Assembly (NCBI GenBank): GCA_963920635.1 | Contig: OY987298.1 | Span: forward strand, 19,749,647-19,813,646 | Direction: 5' to 3' | Length of the DNA: 64,000 bases | DNA from: Pseudeuparius sepicola | Taxonomy: Eukaryota > Arthropoda > Insecta > Coleoptera > Anthribidae | Part shown: piece by piece, positions 12,106-22,997 of the stretch | Numbering within the stretch: position 1 is the stretch's first letter | Layout: every line of letters begins with the position of its first letter | The notes under the pieces: generated by a model | What the model was told of the DNA's origin: nothing | The model's input: the letters and a program-made list of their open reading frames with translations, nothing else | Database searches by the model: none | Program-made: the position numbers and the translations under genes

Positions 12106-12124
12106 AACAAAAAAAAATAAAAAA
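12106..12124 (-). terminator. RNA polymerase III terminator of tRNA-Ile
   Basis: Two T-runs (6 and then about 10 T on the minus strand, split by one A) begin a few bases past the tRNA 3' end. This is the standard Pol III termination signal. Confidence 0.8.
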
Positions 12125-12129
12125 GTGAG

Positions 12130-12203
12130 TGGCCCATGGGGGGATCGAACCCGCGACCTTCGCGTTATTAGCACGACGCTCTAACCAGCTGAGCTAATGG
12201 GCC
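12130..12203 (-). tRNA. tRNA-Ile (anticodon AAU)
   Basis: On the minus strand the 74-nt gene starts GGCCCATTAGCTCAG, has the anticodon loop CTAATAA (anticodon AAU, decoding AUU and, after deamination to inosine, AUC/AUA), and ends in GGGTTCGATCC followed by an acceptor strand pairing with GGCCCAT. Boxes A and B are intact and there is no intron. A T-run on the minus strand about 6 bp past the end fits an RNA polymerase III terminator. The 3' side of the T stem reads CCCCC where CCCGC would pair perfectly, leaving one C-C mismatch. It is otherwise a standard functional gene and is probably active. Confidence 0.95.
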
Positions 12204-12794
12204 TCGTGGTAATCGTACAAAATAATGCGGTGCGGAGACAGGCAAGAACATTACATACTTTGATAAACTTTTATAAAATTAATAAACAGCAAAAAGATGT
12301 TATCTTTATTATACATTATACACCATTAATGCGCTGTGGCATTATGATAAACTTGCAAACAACAGAATGGAAACCTAATGTCGAAAGGCACTAGCACTTT
12401 CGCAATTTCTAGGTACAGTTTATTTTAGTTATTATTTTTAGGTACCTAGGTACCTACTTACCCAGGTTAAATCTTCACGTAAGACATATGAATAATTACT
12501 TTTTAAAAAAAAGTTATTACGAGTATAGTCAAACACAAAGGCACAGGTACAGGTTGTAATTATCTTCTATCACTATATCGATATTAGAAGATAAGTATAT
12601 CGGGTTGCCTGTCCCGCAGATGTAGGCCACAGAATACCCTATTCTCTGGTTTTGGTATAAACCATACAGGGTGATTCAGTTTTATTCTAGGGCACTTCAA
12701 CAGGTGATAGAAAATATGACAATTTCTGGGGCTTTGGAGCTAAAAGGCCAATATCAAAATGTTTACACAATTAAAAAATTATATTATATACTTA

Positions 12795-14647
12795 CAGGGC
12801 GAGTTTTTTTCCATGCCCACTATGGGGATCTCGGAAACTAGCAGAGCTAGAACAAAGGTTAAATGTGGAAAGAATTGCAGTTTTGATTGCTCAATCTAAT
12901 GCCCCTTTTGGATTTTTAAAAAAGTTCATGGCTCACTAGATATTTTGAAAAGAGTGATTTTTTGCTATTTCATCAGATCTCCTGTAGCTCCGCTATTTCT
13001 GATTATACAGAAAAACTGTAGAGACAAAAATTGTAGATAATTTTGTGATTTTTGAGATGACATAAACTTGTGTTTTTTTAAATCTAAATCATAGTTGGCT
13101 GTGGCCTTATAAAATCGGCCATTTTTTGAGCTTTTCAAAAATATAATACTCGGCATAGTTATTATAAAAAATAAAAGAGCTATGGCTAATTTTCTAATTT
13201 TTTTAAATTTTCACATAGTTATCTATGGAATATTTTCATAACTAAATTCTATTTTATAAAAGAACACTTCAAACTTTCAAATTATTTTATTTTTAGCTGG
13301 TAACGAAATGTAACAAAATAAAACAAAAATTATCATGATGGAGCTAATAAGATAATCTGATCCAATTTTTATGTTGTTTGTGATTTTTGAGATATGACAT
13401 AAACTTGTGTTTTTTAAACGTAAATCATAGTTGGCTGTGGCCTTATAAAATCGGCCATTTTTTGAGCTTTCCAAAGACATAATACTCGGCATAGTTATAA
13501 TAAAAAATAAAAGAGCTATGGCTAATTTTCGGATTTTTGTAAAATTTTCACATAGTCAGCCATGGAATATTTTCATAATTACGTTCTATTTTATAATTAG
13601 ACATACTTCAAACTTTCTAATATTTTGTTTTTATCTGGTAACAAAATGCAACAATATAAAACAAAAATTAAAAACTCAAATTCAAATTATTATTATTTTA
13701 AAAGGTAACCTTTTAAAATAAAAAAGGTGTCCAAAAAATCCACCATTATTATTTATGTAAATATCGCACCTTTTTAAAACTAAATTTGTCGCCTTTCTTA
13801 GAGAGCGCGTGTCAATACTGTCAATACTGGCAATTGCTTCCAAAACAGCAACTCTTAATTCAACACTTGTCTCATACTTCATTTTGTACTGTTCCCCACA
13901 AAAAAATCCAAAACAGACAAATCGGGGGATCGGGGCTGCCAGGAAATAGGTCTATTTCTCCCTAGCCAACTATTTGGATAGAGCTGATTTAGTTAATTTC
14001 TTACGGGGAAATAATTATGTGGTGGAGCGCTCCATCATGATAATTTTTGTTTTATTTTGTTACATTTTGTTATCAGCTAAATAAAAATAAAATATTTGAA
14101 AATTTGAAGTATGTCTTATTACAAAATAGAACGTAATTATGAAAATATTCCATGGCCGACTATGTGAAAATTTAAAAAAAAATCAAAAAATTAGCCATAG
14201 CTATTTTATTTTTTATAATAACTATGCCGAGTATTATATTTTTGGAAAGCTCAAAAAATGGCCGATTTGATAAGGTCACAGCCAACTATGATTTACATTT
14301 AAAAAACAAAAGTTTATAAAATTGGACACAAGTTTATGTCATATCTCAAAAATCACAAACAACATAAAAAAATTGGATCAGATTACCTTATTAAGCCCAA
14401 AATTGTCTACAATTTTTGTCTCTACGGTTTTTCTGTATAATCAGAAATAACGGAGCTACAGAGATCTGATGAAATAGCATAAAATCACTCTTTTCAAAAT
14501 ATCTAGTGAGCCATGAACTTTTTTAAAAATCCAAAAGGGGCATTAGATTGAGCATTCAAAACTGCAATTCTTTCCCCATTTAACCTTTGTTCTAGCTCTG
14601 CTAGTTTCCGAGATCCCCATAGTGGGCATAGAAAAAAACTCACCCTC
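12795..14647. mobile_element. Long foldback element with an internal duplication
   Basis: Ends are CAGGGCGAGTTTTTTTCCAT (left) and a CACCCTC terminus (right, one base off CACCCTG), bordered by TA. Arms of several hundred bp are inverted copies. In the left arm a block containing TTGGCTGTGGCCTTATAAAA occurs twice, 336 bp apart, while the right arm has one copy. A transposase remnant lies in the centre. A short relative sits at 39918-40406. Confidence 0.8.
13682..13975 (-). pseudogene. C-terminal remnant of a DUF4817-type transposase
   Basis: On the minus strand the sequence reads SWQPRSPDLSVLDFF, which holds the third catalytic aspartate (SPDL), then after a frame change ELRVAVLEAIASIDS and finally INNNGGFFGHLF, a C-terminal tail of the xNGGxFxHL type. 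The N-terminal DNA-binding domain and the first two catalytic aspartates are missing, so it is inactive. Confidence 0.75.
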
Positions 14648-15599
14648 TATAATGTAAACCTATATTGCTTTTTATAACTGATTAATTCCGCATTATTTAT
14701 AAAAAGCTGAGCTTCAGTGTCTAGGTAGCTACGCAAGGTACACATATTATTGCTTGTCAGTACAAAATTTTTACACAAAAAATAAGAATAAATGTCGTGC
14801 CAAATTTCAACTAAAAATTAAAAAAAAAAGAATTAAAAACCATTTTTTAAATTCCACTTGAACAAACTGTATGCATGTTTAATGTTATTTTAAGATCGCC
14901 ATTAATGTAGCTCAAATAATTTGCAGGTTGAGCTACTTTTTGTTCGAATTTGTCAAATATTGACCTTTTCGGAGGTATACGATAAAAAGGTACCTACATT
15001 GTCCCCGTTTCTACTGCACAAAAGGACTGCATAATATATTCAGATTTATATGAAGCTAAGGTGTTAGACTTAATGTCACTTAAATATTAACTGATAAAAC
15101 TAACGCACATTCAATTATTTACATAAAAAAATAATCAAGATAACTACAGGATTATGCTTTTTCTCGTGTTTCTCCTCCAGCAAACATGGCCGCCGATTTG
15201 TGATGTCACATAAAAATGGACAATATAGGAACCTTCCACCGAAGACAATCCCATCTAGAAAATTTCTCCTAAGCCGCATTTTAGTGATCAGGTAGGTACT
15301 GAATTTTTGTAAATACACCTGTTTAAAAAGCCATTAAAAATGTTGCCCCTCCCCTTAAAAACAATTTTTTTCTTCAAACAAATTTCTTAAAATGTTAATA
15401 ATAATTATAATATAGATATAATATAAATTATAGAAAAAAAGTAGGGGTCGGGCTGGACCGGGCTCACAAAATTCTACATTTAACGACTTAATTAATGCAA
15501 TTATCGAACAGGGAAATTAACCTAAAATGTCCAGCCAAGAATATGTATTAACAAAGAAAGATTTTTTAGTAGGTAATTAAAAATAATAAATAATGTTTT

Positions 15600-15700
15600 A
15601 GTGGAATACCAGGTAAAAGATATCAATTGGAAATGCACTCCAGCCCGGACTCGAACCCAGCACTCCTACTGTAGGCACTTACCTGATATGCCACTAAAAT
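15600..15700 (-). repeat. tRNA-like sequence, possible SINE head
   Basis: The minus strand contains GGTTCGAGTCC, a match to the Pol III box B, preceded by GCATATCAGGTAAGTGCC, a weak box A-like stretch. The cloverleaf stems do not pair well, so this is not a functional tRNA. The ends (TAGTGG and CCACTA) form a short inverted repeat. It may be a tRNA-derived SINE fragment. Confidence 0.35.
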
Positions 15701-15954
15701 ATCCTTTATTATTTATAATAACAGGTACTAAAAAAATTTTTCTTTATCATTTATTAATGTCTTTTAATACGGCTGTGTTGAGTAAATGTAAAAATGACAA
15801 TAACGGCCAAAAAATATTTACTATACACTTTTTTTCAAATAAACCAGCTTTCGTTCAATTTTTTGGCTAAAAAATATGTATTAAATGTAAAAGATTCAAA
15901 TAAAATTGTTAAAACACAAAGTATGAACAACTTTTCCTCATAATTTTTTTGTAT

Positions 15955-16325
15955 CTCTAATAGATAACGAGTTACAGCGCATTACTGTATGGGTGGTCTT
16001 GTAAAAAAAAAATTTTACAAAAAAATGACCTTAATGAAAGTTTTAGAGGATGAACTTCTAGTGAAATTTTTCTTCTAAACTTTGTAACCAAAACTTAATG
16101 ATTTACAAAGCATCATATTGTTTAATTATTTTTTTGTCATATAATGCCCTGTAAATCATTAAGATGGAGACAAAAAAATATCAGAAAAAGTTTACCAGAA
16201 GTCCATCCAACTTTTATTAAGGTCATTTTTTTGTAAAAAAAATGTTTACAAGACCACCCCTGCAGGGTGAGGAATTTTTGTCAAATAAGTAATGAGCTGT
16301 AACTCGTTACGTATTAGAGATTAAA
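15955..16325. mobile_element. Foldback repeat
   Basis: GATAACGAGTTACAGC on the left and GCTGTAACTCGTTACG on the right are inverted, as are GGGTGGTCTTGT and ACAAGACCACCC. The inner sequences (ATGACCTTAATGAAAGTT and its reverse) continue the palindrome. No target duplication could be defined. Confidence 0.55.
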
Positions 16326-16359
16326 GAAAGAATTATGAGGCAAATTTGTTCATATTTTG

Positions 16360-17285
16360 ATCCCCTACAACTTTTATTAGGGTCATTTGCTCTAAAAAAT
16401 GTTTAGGAAACCATCCTATAGCGCAATTCGCACCAGGAGATCGCGTGTGATCTTTTGGTTGGACACTCAGGAGGCAGTCCCCAAGCAACCTTAAAGAAAT
16501 TTATCATGTTTGTATTTTTTTTTTTCAAAACCGACATCTTTATTGGACTACAGTTTTATTTTATAGAGAGACACTTCAACAGGTGATAGAAAACCAAAAA
16601 ATAACCGCAAGTTTATTTCAAATGTAATATATTTGAAATTCTTATCATATACAAAGTTTTATAAGATTTCTGAAAATGGGGGAGCGCCTTTATCAGATTT
16701 GGCACCGGGCACAATCTGGGCAAGTTACGGCTCTGTTTGCAGTACCCGCCTGCGGCTCTGCCGCCGACTTTTATATTCGCAAAAATGAATATCATTCCTT
16801 GATAGTTATACCACAGAAAATATCGTAGTATATTTTCTGTGGTTATACCTACAATACTCGTATACTATTAAATTAAACGTGATAGACCAGATTTTCTCGG
16901 TAATTTTAAAGAGAAATTATTGATGGTTCAAAAAATAAACTTGGTTAGAATTTTCAGAGGAATTCGGGTGACCCATTTGAAATGGAAGCACCCCCATAAT
17001 TTTTTTTATTTTTCATCCGATTTTAGCCGAGTTTTTTTCTGAAGATAGGTCTCAAAAAACTCTACTTTGTTTAATCCCCTACAACTTTTACTAGGGTCAT
17101 TTTGCTCTACAAAATATTTACGTAACCACCCATATTGTTTAGGAAACCACCCTATAGCTTAATTCGTGCCAGAGTGCGATCTTTTGGTTGGACTAAGCGA
17201 CAAGTTGACCAATGACCATGGTAGGACGATTTACTTTTCGGGGTCATCTAGCCGTTTTTTTTTCTGTCGAACCAGTTCTGAGACG
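16360..17285. repeat. Direct-repeat region
   Basis: A block of about 110 bp (beginning CCCTACAACTTTTA and ending GATCTTTTGGTTGGAC) occurs near 16365 and again near 17085. The 30-bp hairpin at 16812-16841 lies between them. Confidence 0.5.
16812..16841. mobile_element. 30-bp hairpin insertion with 7-bp flanking repeat
   Basis: A near-perfect palindrome beginning CACAGAAAATAT and ending ATATTTTCTGTG is flanked on both sides by GTTATAC (16805-16811 and 16842-16848). Its termini match those of the 606-bp element at 26128-26733, so it may be a minimal derivative of that family. Confidence 0.65.
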
Positions 17286-17287
17286 TG

Positions 17288-19167
17288 CAGGGTGGTCAGA
17301 TAAGAATGCAAATTGCTGTATCTCGGAAACTATTCGTCGTAGAGACTTGCGGTAAGAATTTTTTAGAATAAAGTGGCCAAGAGAAAAACCTGGAAATTAT
17401 TTTCAGATTTCCAAGAGAGTCACCAGGGGGCGTAACCGCCATCTTGAACTTTTAAAGTGATTTTTCACTGAAATCCACCTAGTAATGTTACCAAAATAAT
17501 ATATGCTTTTTAAAGGTAAGCTTTATTCGAGTAATTTTTGTTTAACACTTTTTGACATATCTATTAAAATAAAGTGGTGGGGAGTGATTCAATGTTTTTT
17601 TAAATAAACAGCTGCAACTCCTAAATGACTAAACGGATTTTAACAAACTTGGTCTCGTTGGAAAAAGCATTTATTGGTCCATCAAACCCATCTTACCCAT
17701 GATATGTGTAAGTCTCAGTGATGCCGCTAGAGCGCGTTTTTTGATATAAGTAATAACAGAAAATTGCAAAATTCTCGAAAAAATTAAATGCAATAATATT
17801 ACTTTTTTTTTCATAAAAATGTAGTGAAATGATACTTAAGTAGGCTAGTGAAAACCGTATCTCGATATCCTATTCCTAGCTGAAAATATCAAAAAAAGAA
17901 AATTTAGTTTTATCATAAAATTTTAAAAAGACGCTGTTACACCGGTATTTATTCTTATTTGTATTTTTTTAAGATTTAATGATAAACTTTCATAATTTTA
18001 TCATTTTTTAATTATAAAAGTATACTTAGTTCAAAAAATAAAAAAAAAAACGTGTAGGGGTATAATAATCAATGCATTTAATATGCAAGTGCAAGGTAGG
18101 CAAAATACGAAGGGTAGGCCATGGAGGAAAAACAAATGCCTAAAATCAACATGTCAACAAATATTAAAATCCTATTCCTAACTGAAAATGTTTTTTTTAA
18201 TAAAAGTAATGCTTCCTTAAATGCTCGAACTGTCTTCCATCACAGTCAATGCATTGTTGGAGCCGCTGATGCGTGGACATTACAGCAGCTCCAATGCTGA
18301 CAAGTTGATTTTAGGCATTTGTTTTTCCTCCATGGCCTACCCTTCGTCTTTTGCCTACTTTGCACTTGCATATTAAATGCATTGATTATTATGCCCCTAC
18401 ACGTATTTTTTTTAATTATTTGAACTAAGTATAAGTATACTTTTATAATTAAAAAATGATAAAATTATGAAAGTTTATCATTAGATCTTAAAAAAAGACA
18501 AATAAGACCCGTGTAACAGCGTCTTTTTAAAATTTTATGATAAAACTAAATTTTCCTTCTTTGATATTTTCAGCTAGGAATAGGATATCGAGATACGGTT
18601 TTCACTAGCCTATTTAGGTATCATTTCACTACATTTTTATGAAAAAAAAGTAATATTATTGCATTTAATTTTTTCGAGAATTTTGCAATTTTCTGTTATT
18701 ATATCAAAAAAAGGCGCTCAAGCGGCATCACTGAGACTTAGACATATAACGGGTAAGATGGGTTTGATGGACCAATAAATGCTTTTTCCAACGAGACCAA
18801 GTTTGTTAAAATCCGTTCAGTCATTTAGGAGTTACAGCTGTTTATTTAAAAAAGCTTTGAATCACTCCCCACCACTTCATTTTAATAGAGATATGTCAAA
18901 AAGTGTTAAACAAAAATTACTCGAATAAAGCTTACCTTTAAAAAGCATATATTATTTTGGTAACATTACTAGGTGGATTTCAGTGAAAAATCACTTTAAA
19001 AGTTTAAGATGGCGGTTACGCCCCCTGGGGACTATCTTGGAAATCTGAAAATAATTTCCAGGTTTTTCTCTTGGCCACTTTATTCTAAAAAATTTTTACC
19101 GCAAGTCTCTACGACGAATAGGTAGTTTCCGAGATACAGCACTTTGCATTCTTATCTGACCACCCTG
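17288..19167. mobile_element. 1.9-kb foldback with arms near 880 bp
   Basis: The left end CAGGGTGGTCAGATAAGAAT and the right end ATTCTTATCTGACCACCCTG are inverted, and the two halves stay closely matched almost to the centre near 18230. This is one of the longest and best-preserved inverted repeats in the window. TA follows the right end; the left flank is TG. The short centre holds a transposase tail remnant. Confidence 0.85.
18226..18305 (-). pseudogene. Transposase C-terminal tail remnant in foldback loop
   Basis: The minus strand reads SIGAAVMSTHQRLQQCIDCDGRQFEH, matching the xxxRLQQCIDxxGRxxxH tail of mariner-type transposases such as the remnant at 7638-7778. Only about 25 residues remain. 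Confidence 0.65.
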
Positions 19168-19178
19168 TAGAGCGTATA

Positions 19179-19737
19179 CAGGGTGATTCATATCTTTTTG
19201 AACTGTCTTTTCACAAGCATTTCAATGGTGCAATAAAAAAATATGGGTTCCATTTGAAAAAAAAAGAGATTTTTCAATTTTTCGATGTTGATATTGGTAA
19301 TTTTTTCCCGAACACCCTGTACAATATTTTGAAATGGCATACAGACTACTTAATAAAGTTGACTTTCGCCTACGATAGTCCAAAATTTCAGTTTTCTAGA
19401 TTCATAAATTTCAAAGTTATCATCACTATGGTCGATGGCTGCAACACTCAAAAAAATAAAAAAAATTGCGAATATCTCGAAAAGGGTTAGGAATAGGGTA
19501 CATATTATATTCAGAAAAAAGATTTGGAATTTAATAGGGAACCAAACGGTGTAATAATATATAGGGTGTTATATTTGAAATAACAAATGACTTCCGGTAT
19601 AACCGGAAGTGATCGGAAGTTGAAAATATTTTAGAAAGAAAGTTTACGACCTGTTATATAAGTAACCAAAATTTCAAATCAAAATTCGCGCTCCTCCCCC
19701 GTAAGCTTCTAATGAACCACTTACGTGAATCACCGTG
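19179..19737. mobile_element. MITE, Tc1/mariner-type, TA target site
   Basis: Left end CAGGGTGATTCATATC and right end GTGAATCACCGTG with TA on both sides. It begins 10 bp beyond the preceding foldback and ends at the edge of the GC-rich island. Non-coding. Confidence 0.65.
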
Positions 19738-19739
19738 TA

Positions 19740-19985
19740 TAGCGGTCGGCGAGGGATGGGCGGGCGGCGCGCCGCAAAAAAAGCGTCGCGACGCCGTCCC
19801 GTTGACGCAACCGCCGCCGCCGCCGCCGCCGCCGCACACGTGCCGCAAATTGGCGGAGGCCCCGCGGCGCTCCTTCATCTGGACTTTATTAAGGGGGCCC
19901 CGGCGTCCCGCCGCGCGCCGCCCCTTTCGTCCGACGTCGGGGCAGATTACAGGACCGGATAGGGGTGGGCCCCCGCACCAAAAAA
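19740..19985. promoter_or_regulatory. GC-rich island with (CCG)n, possible regulatory DNA
   Basis: About 240 bp of very GC-rich sequence contrasts with AT-rich DNA on both sides. It contains a (CCG) run of about 9 units near 19810, a CACGTG E-box near 19838, and TTTATTA, a Caudal/Abd-B-type site, near 19885. No convincing exon is visible: the longer open frames are repeat-driven. It could be an enhancer, a CpG-rich promoter, or part of an untranslated exon. Confidence 0.35.
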
Positions 19986-20118
19986 CTACGGCAAATCAAG
20001 GGGATGTGCAAGCAAAGGGCGGTTGGTATGGGTTTATCGAGATTTTTCACAAATTTGTATTTCCCTTTTATAGTCAACATTTCTATGTTTACTAAGCCAA
20101 ACCTTTGTTTGTTGCATT

Positions 20119-20278
20119 CAGGGCCGTATCTAGACTTTGTCGATAGGGGGGGGGGGGGGGTTCACAAATTAAAAAAAAATAAATAATTTTTTTTGTGCTT
20201 AGAAGTCAAACACTTTAAATGAACGATAAAAATTCTAAATGACTTGATATGTGCTAATTAATCTTTTATGTAAAATAC
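20119..20278. repeat. One-ended hAT-like terminus with poly-G
   Basis: CAGGGCCGTATCTAGACTTT followed by a run of about 15 G resembles the start of a hAT-type MITE. No matching right end is found before the neighbouring element. Confidence 0.35.
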
Positions 20279-21285
20279 CAGGGACCCTTTAAAGTAAGGA
20301 AACCCAGCATTATACTTTCCAAAGTGAGGCCGTTTCTTTCCTCATTCTAATGGTCTCAATGATGCCAAGTATGCCATTTTATTGGAGAATCTATGAATAT
20401 AACAGGTACTTTGATGGTTAGTAAAAATTAATAATGGTTTCCATGATTTAGACTTGACAATCTTCTGTCAACAAACACAGAATATGGCAAGTGCCAAATG
20501 AATCAAATTTATTTTATATTTAAATTTGGTTTCCTGCAATAATTATTTCCAGGAATTTCAGTAATATAAGTATGGTAAGTCAGTGCCTATTTTGCTTATT
20601 TGAGAATTTGTCGCTATTGCACCTTGTTACCATGTTCCTCAAACCATTTGTAATATGTAGGTATAATAGGCACGTACCTACTTGAACTTTCTTGTATCTA
20701 CCCAAAGAACTTTCACAGATTTCGGGAAGATTAGTTCTAATCATGTAGTTTTTCTCGGTGCTCATTATAAAATTTTTGTAATTTTATTTCTCTCCCAAGG
20801 TACCTCACAAACGTAAAATAAATTTATAATTGTAGATAAAAACTGTTTAAAAAAACACCTGACTGAAGCTACCTATTTAATATTTAAAATTTTCGAAATA
20901 CGATTTGTTTCGAACTACCTACTTATACGTAATGCCCACGTAATGGGAATTGTAGGATTGCTAAAGGTGAGACAAGAAAAATCTGGTTGCAATTATTGGG
21001 ACTACTACAGGCGGCCGCATTACCTTTAATTGACTATCTGGAAGTTAGAAAACTTAAAAATTGTGAACTATGATGGGAAATATTTTGCCTCCTTTGGAAT
21101 CTATGGCACTGGCATGTCACATAAAACCTGATGGCAGTTGGACACTGACATATAGCATAACCTTGTACCAGCCCACTTATGTGGTCTCCTTGGAGCATAC
21201 AGAAAACAAACTTCCCCTCAAGGCTTCACTTTTCCTATGTGATAGACTGTGACATGCTGGGTCCCCTTATTTTAAAGAGTCCCTG
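20279..21285. mobile_element. hAT-type non-autonomous element, copy A
   Basis: Terminal inverted repeats CAGGGACCCTTTAAAGTAAG and CTTATTTTAAAGAGTCCCTG are flanked by a perfect 8-bp duplication TAAAATAC. The 1007-bp element has a near-identical sister at 47294-48308 with its own duplication. No transposase is recognisable. An 8-bp duplication fits hAT or P superfamilies. Confidence 0.9.
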
Positions 21286-21930
21286 TAAAATACAAAACAC
21301 TAACATTTTATAAAGAGCCTCGGAAACCACGGTGATTCCATTTTTTTGGGCCTATTAAGCCAAAAATGAAAATAGAAATTTACATTTCCAAACCAGCGAC
21401 TTCACGGTTCCGGCACAGAATAGTATTCTGTGGTTCCGGTCCATTCCAGGGAATTTTCGAAAATACACTTAGGTACTTCTATGAAAATTTCGCACTTACC
21501 TGTTTCAACCAATCACAAGCCTTTATTTTATTATGGATTTTTTTTTACATAATATAAAGTTTCATTTTTGATTAATAAATCGTGTGAAAGAATAAACTTT
21601 GTTAAATTTTTGTGAAATCTTCTTACCGAATACCACTCGAGGTTAAATTTAAATTCCGAAAATTCTTTCTCGGTCACGAATATTTTAAAAAAATTATACC
21701 TCGCCTGCAGCTCCGGATAATTTTCCAAATATGCATGCCCTTCAAAAATTTTTCGGAAATAATTTAACTTCTAGTGTTACTACATGTGGAAATTTTGCGC
21801 GACAAGCTTGTTGAAAACAAATTTATTTTATTAGATTTAGTAGATAGCTTGTTTTTAAAAACTTTTTTTTTTTATTTTTTAAACTAGACAAAATAGGGTA
21901 AAAATGTCTTTAGTAAAACTTGGATATCAC

Positions 21931-21960
21931 CACAGACCTATATAGCTATATAGGTCTGTG
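21931..21960. mobile_element. 30-bp perfect palindrome with 7-bp flanking repeat
   Basis: The first 15 bases (CACAGACCTATATAG) are followed by their exact reverse complement. ATATCAC flanks it on both sides (21924-21930 and 21961-21967), which reads as a target-site duplication. It is the same length as the hairpins at 16812 and 40269. Confidence 0.7.
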
Positions 21961-22017
21961 ATATCACGAACGATGATCCCCGCGTCAGAATGGCCGACAA
22001 TGGAAATTACGTGACTC

Positions 22018-22090
22018 CAGGGCTGTAGTTAACAGGGGGGAAGGTGGGGGAGCCTCCCCCCTCAGAGAGCTGCCTCACAGGCGCGCCAAA
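22018..22090. repeat. One-ended hAT-like terminus
   Basis: CAGGGCTGTAGTTAACAGGG followed by G- and C-runs (a hairpin GGGGGAGCCTCCCCC) resembles a hAT-type end. No partner end is found nearby. Confidence 0.3.
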
Positions 22091-22997
22091 ATAGGCAAAG
22101 AGCAAAAAGTTTTTGTGTAGGTAAATAAAACAATATTTTTCAGAATGGATAATGTTAGACAGTTGGTCAGGCGCTGTTATACTAAATCGAAGCGCGTAAA
22201 GCCAAGGGGGCGGACTTTGTCTTTGACGTTCAGAATTCAGTAAAATTGTTTTATACTGCGATTGTGCTAGTGGGTTATAGATAGAAGTCAATCAACAATA
22301 AAACGAGACCAAATTAATAAAAAATCAGGGGCGGCTTTTATCAACGACAAAAACAAAACAGAATTATTTTAGACGCTGAGCTGCAAGGCTCTATGCAGCA
22401 ATTTTTACGAAGAAAGCCGGACAATAATTCATAAGTAAAGCTACTGTTTTTCATTTTGTCAATAGTTTAGTTGTGGATAAGTTAAGTAGATAATGAAAGG
22501 TCATTTAGTTTTATTTTTAATTGTTAAAATTAGCGATGATATACTAAATGACCTTTTATTATCAAAATGTGGAAAATAGTTTTTGAAAACCTATTGGTTT
22601 CTTGGGGAAAACTTAAAAAAAAGGACCTTGTGCGTGTGAATAAGCATACGTGATAACCTCCACACTTACAGAAACGATGACATGCGTCTCACGCCATGAC
22701 GAAGGTTCACATATTATTCTGTATTATATTATTTATAGTATAGTATTTTATTATTAAATTTATCATCATATTAACAGGTGAGTTTGAGGAAAAGCTGCCT
22801 CATTTTCATAGAATATAACCTATGAATATAACCTATGGAATATAACCTATGGCATATACAAAAACAAACACAAAAGACAGTTTTTGCTTAAAATTAAAAA
22901 AAATTATCGAAATGTAGTATTTTTTTATTTGCAATATATTGTGTGTTAATACACCTGACACTATTTACGTGGCCAATTACAATTATTTTGTTAAGGG

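Noticed and set aside
13277..13492. Paired minus-strand frames beginning MPSI at 12965-13156 and 13277-13492
   Set aside because: Their similarity comes from the 336-bp internal duplication of a foldback element, not from a protein family.
19735..20095. Proline- or alanine-rich open frames over the (CCG)n tract
   Set aside because: Their length and composition follow from the trinucleotide repeat and high GC; nothing else supports coding.
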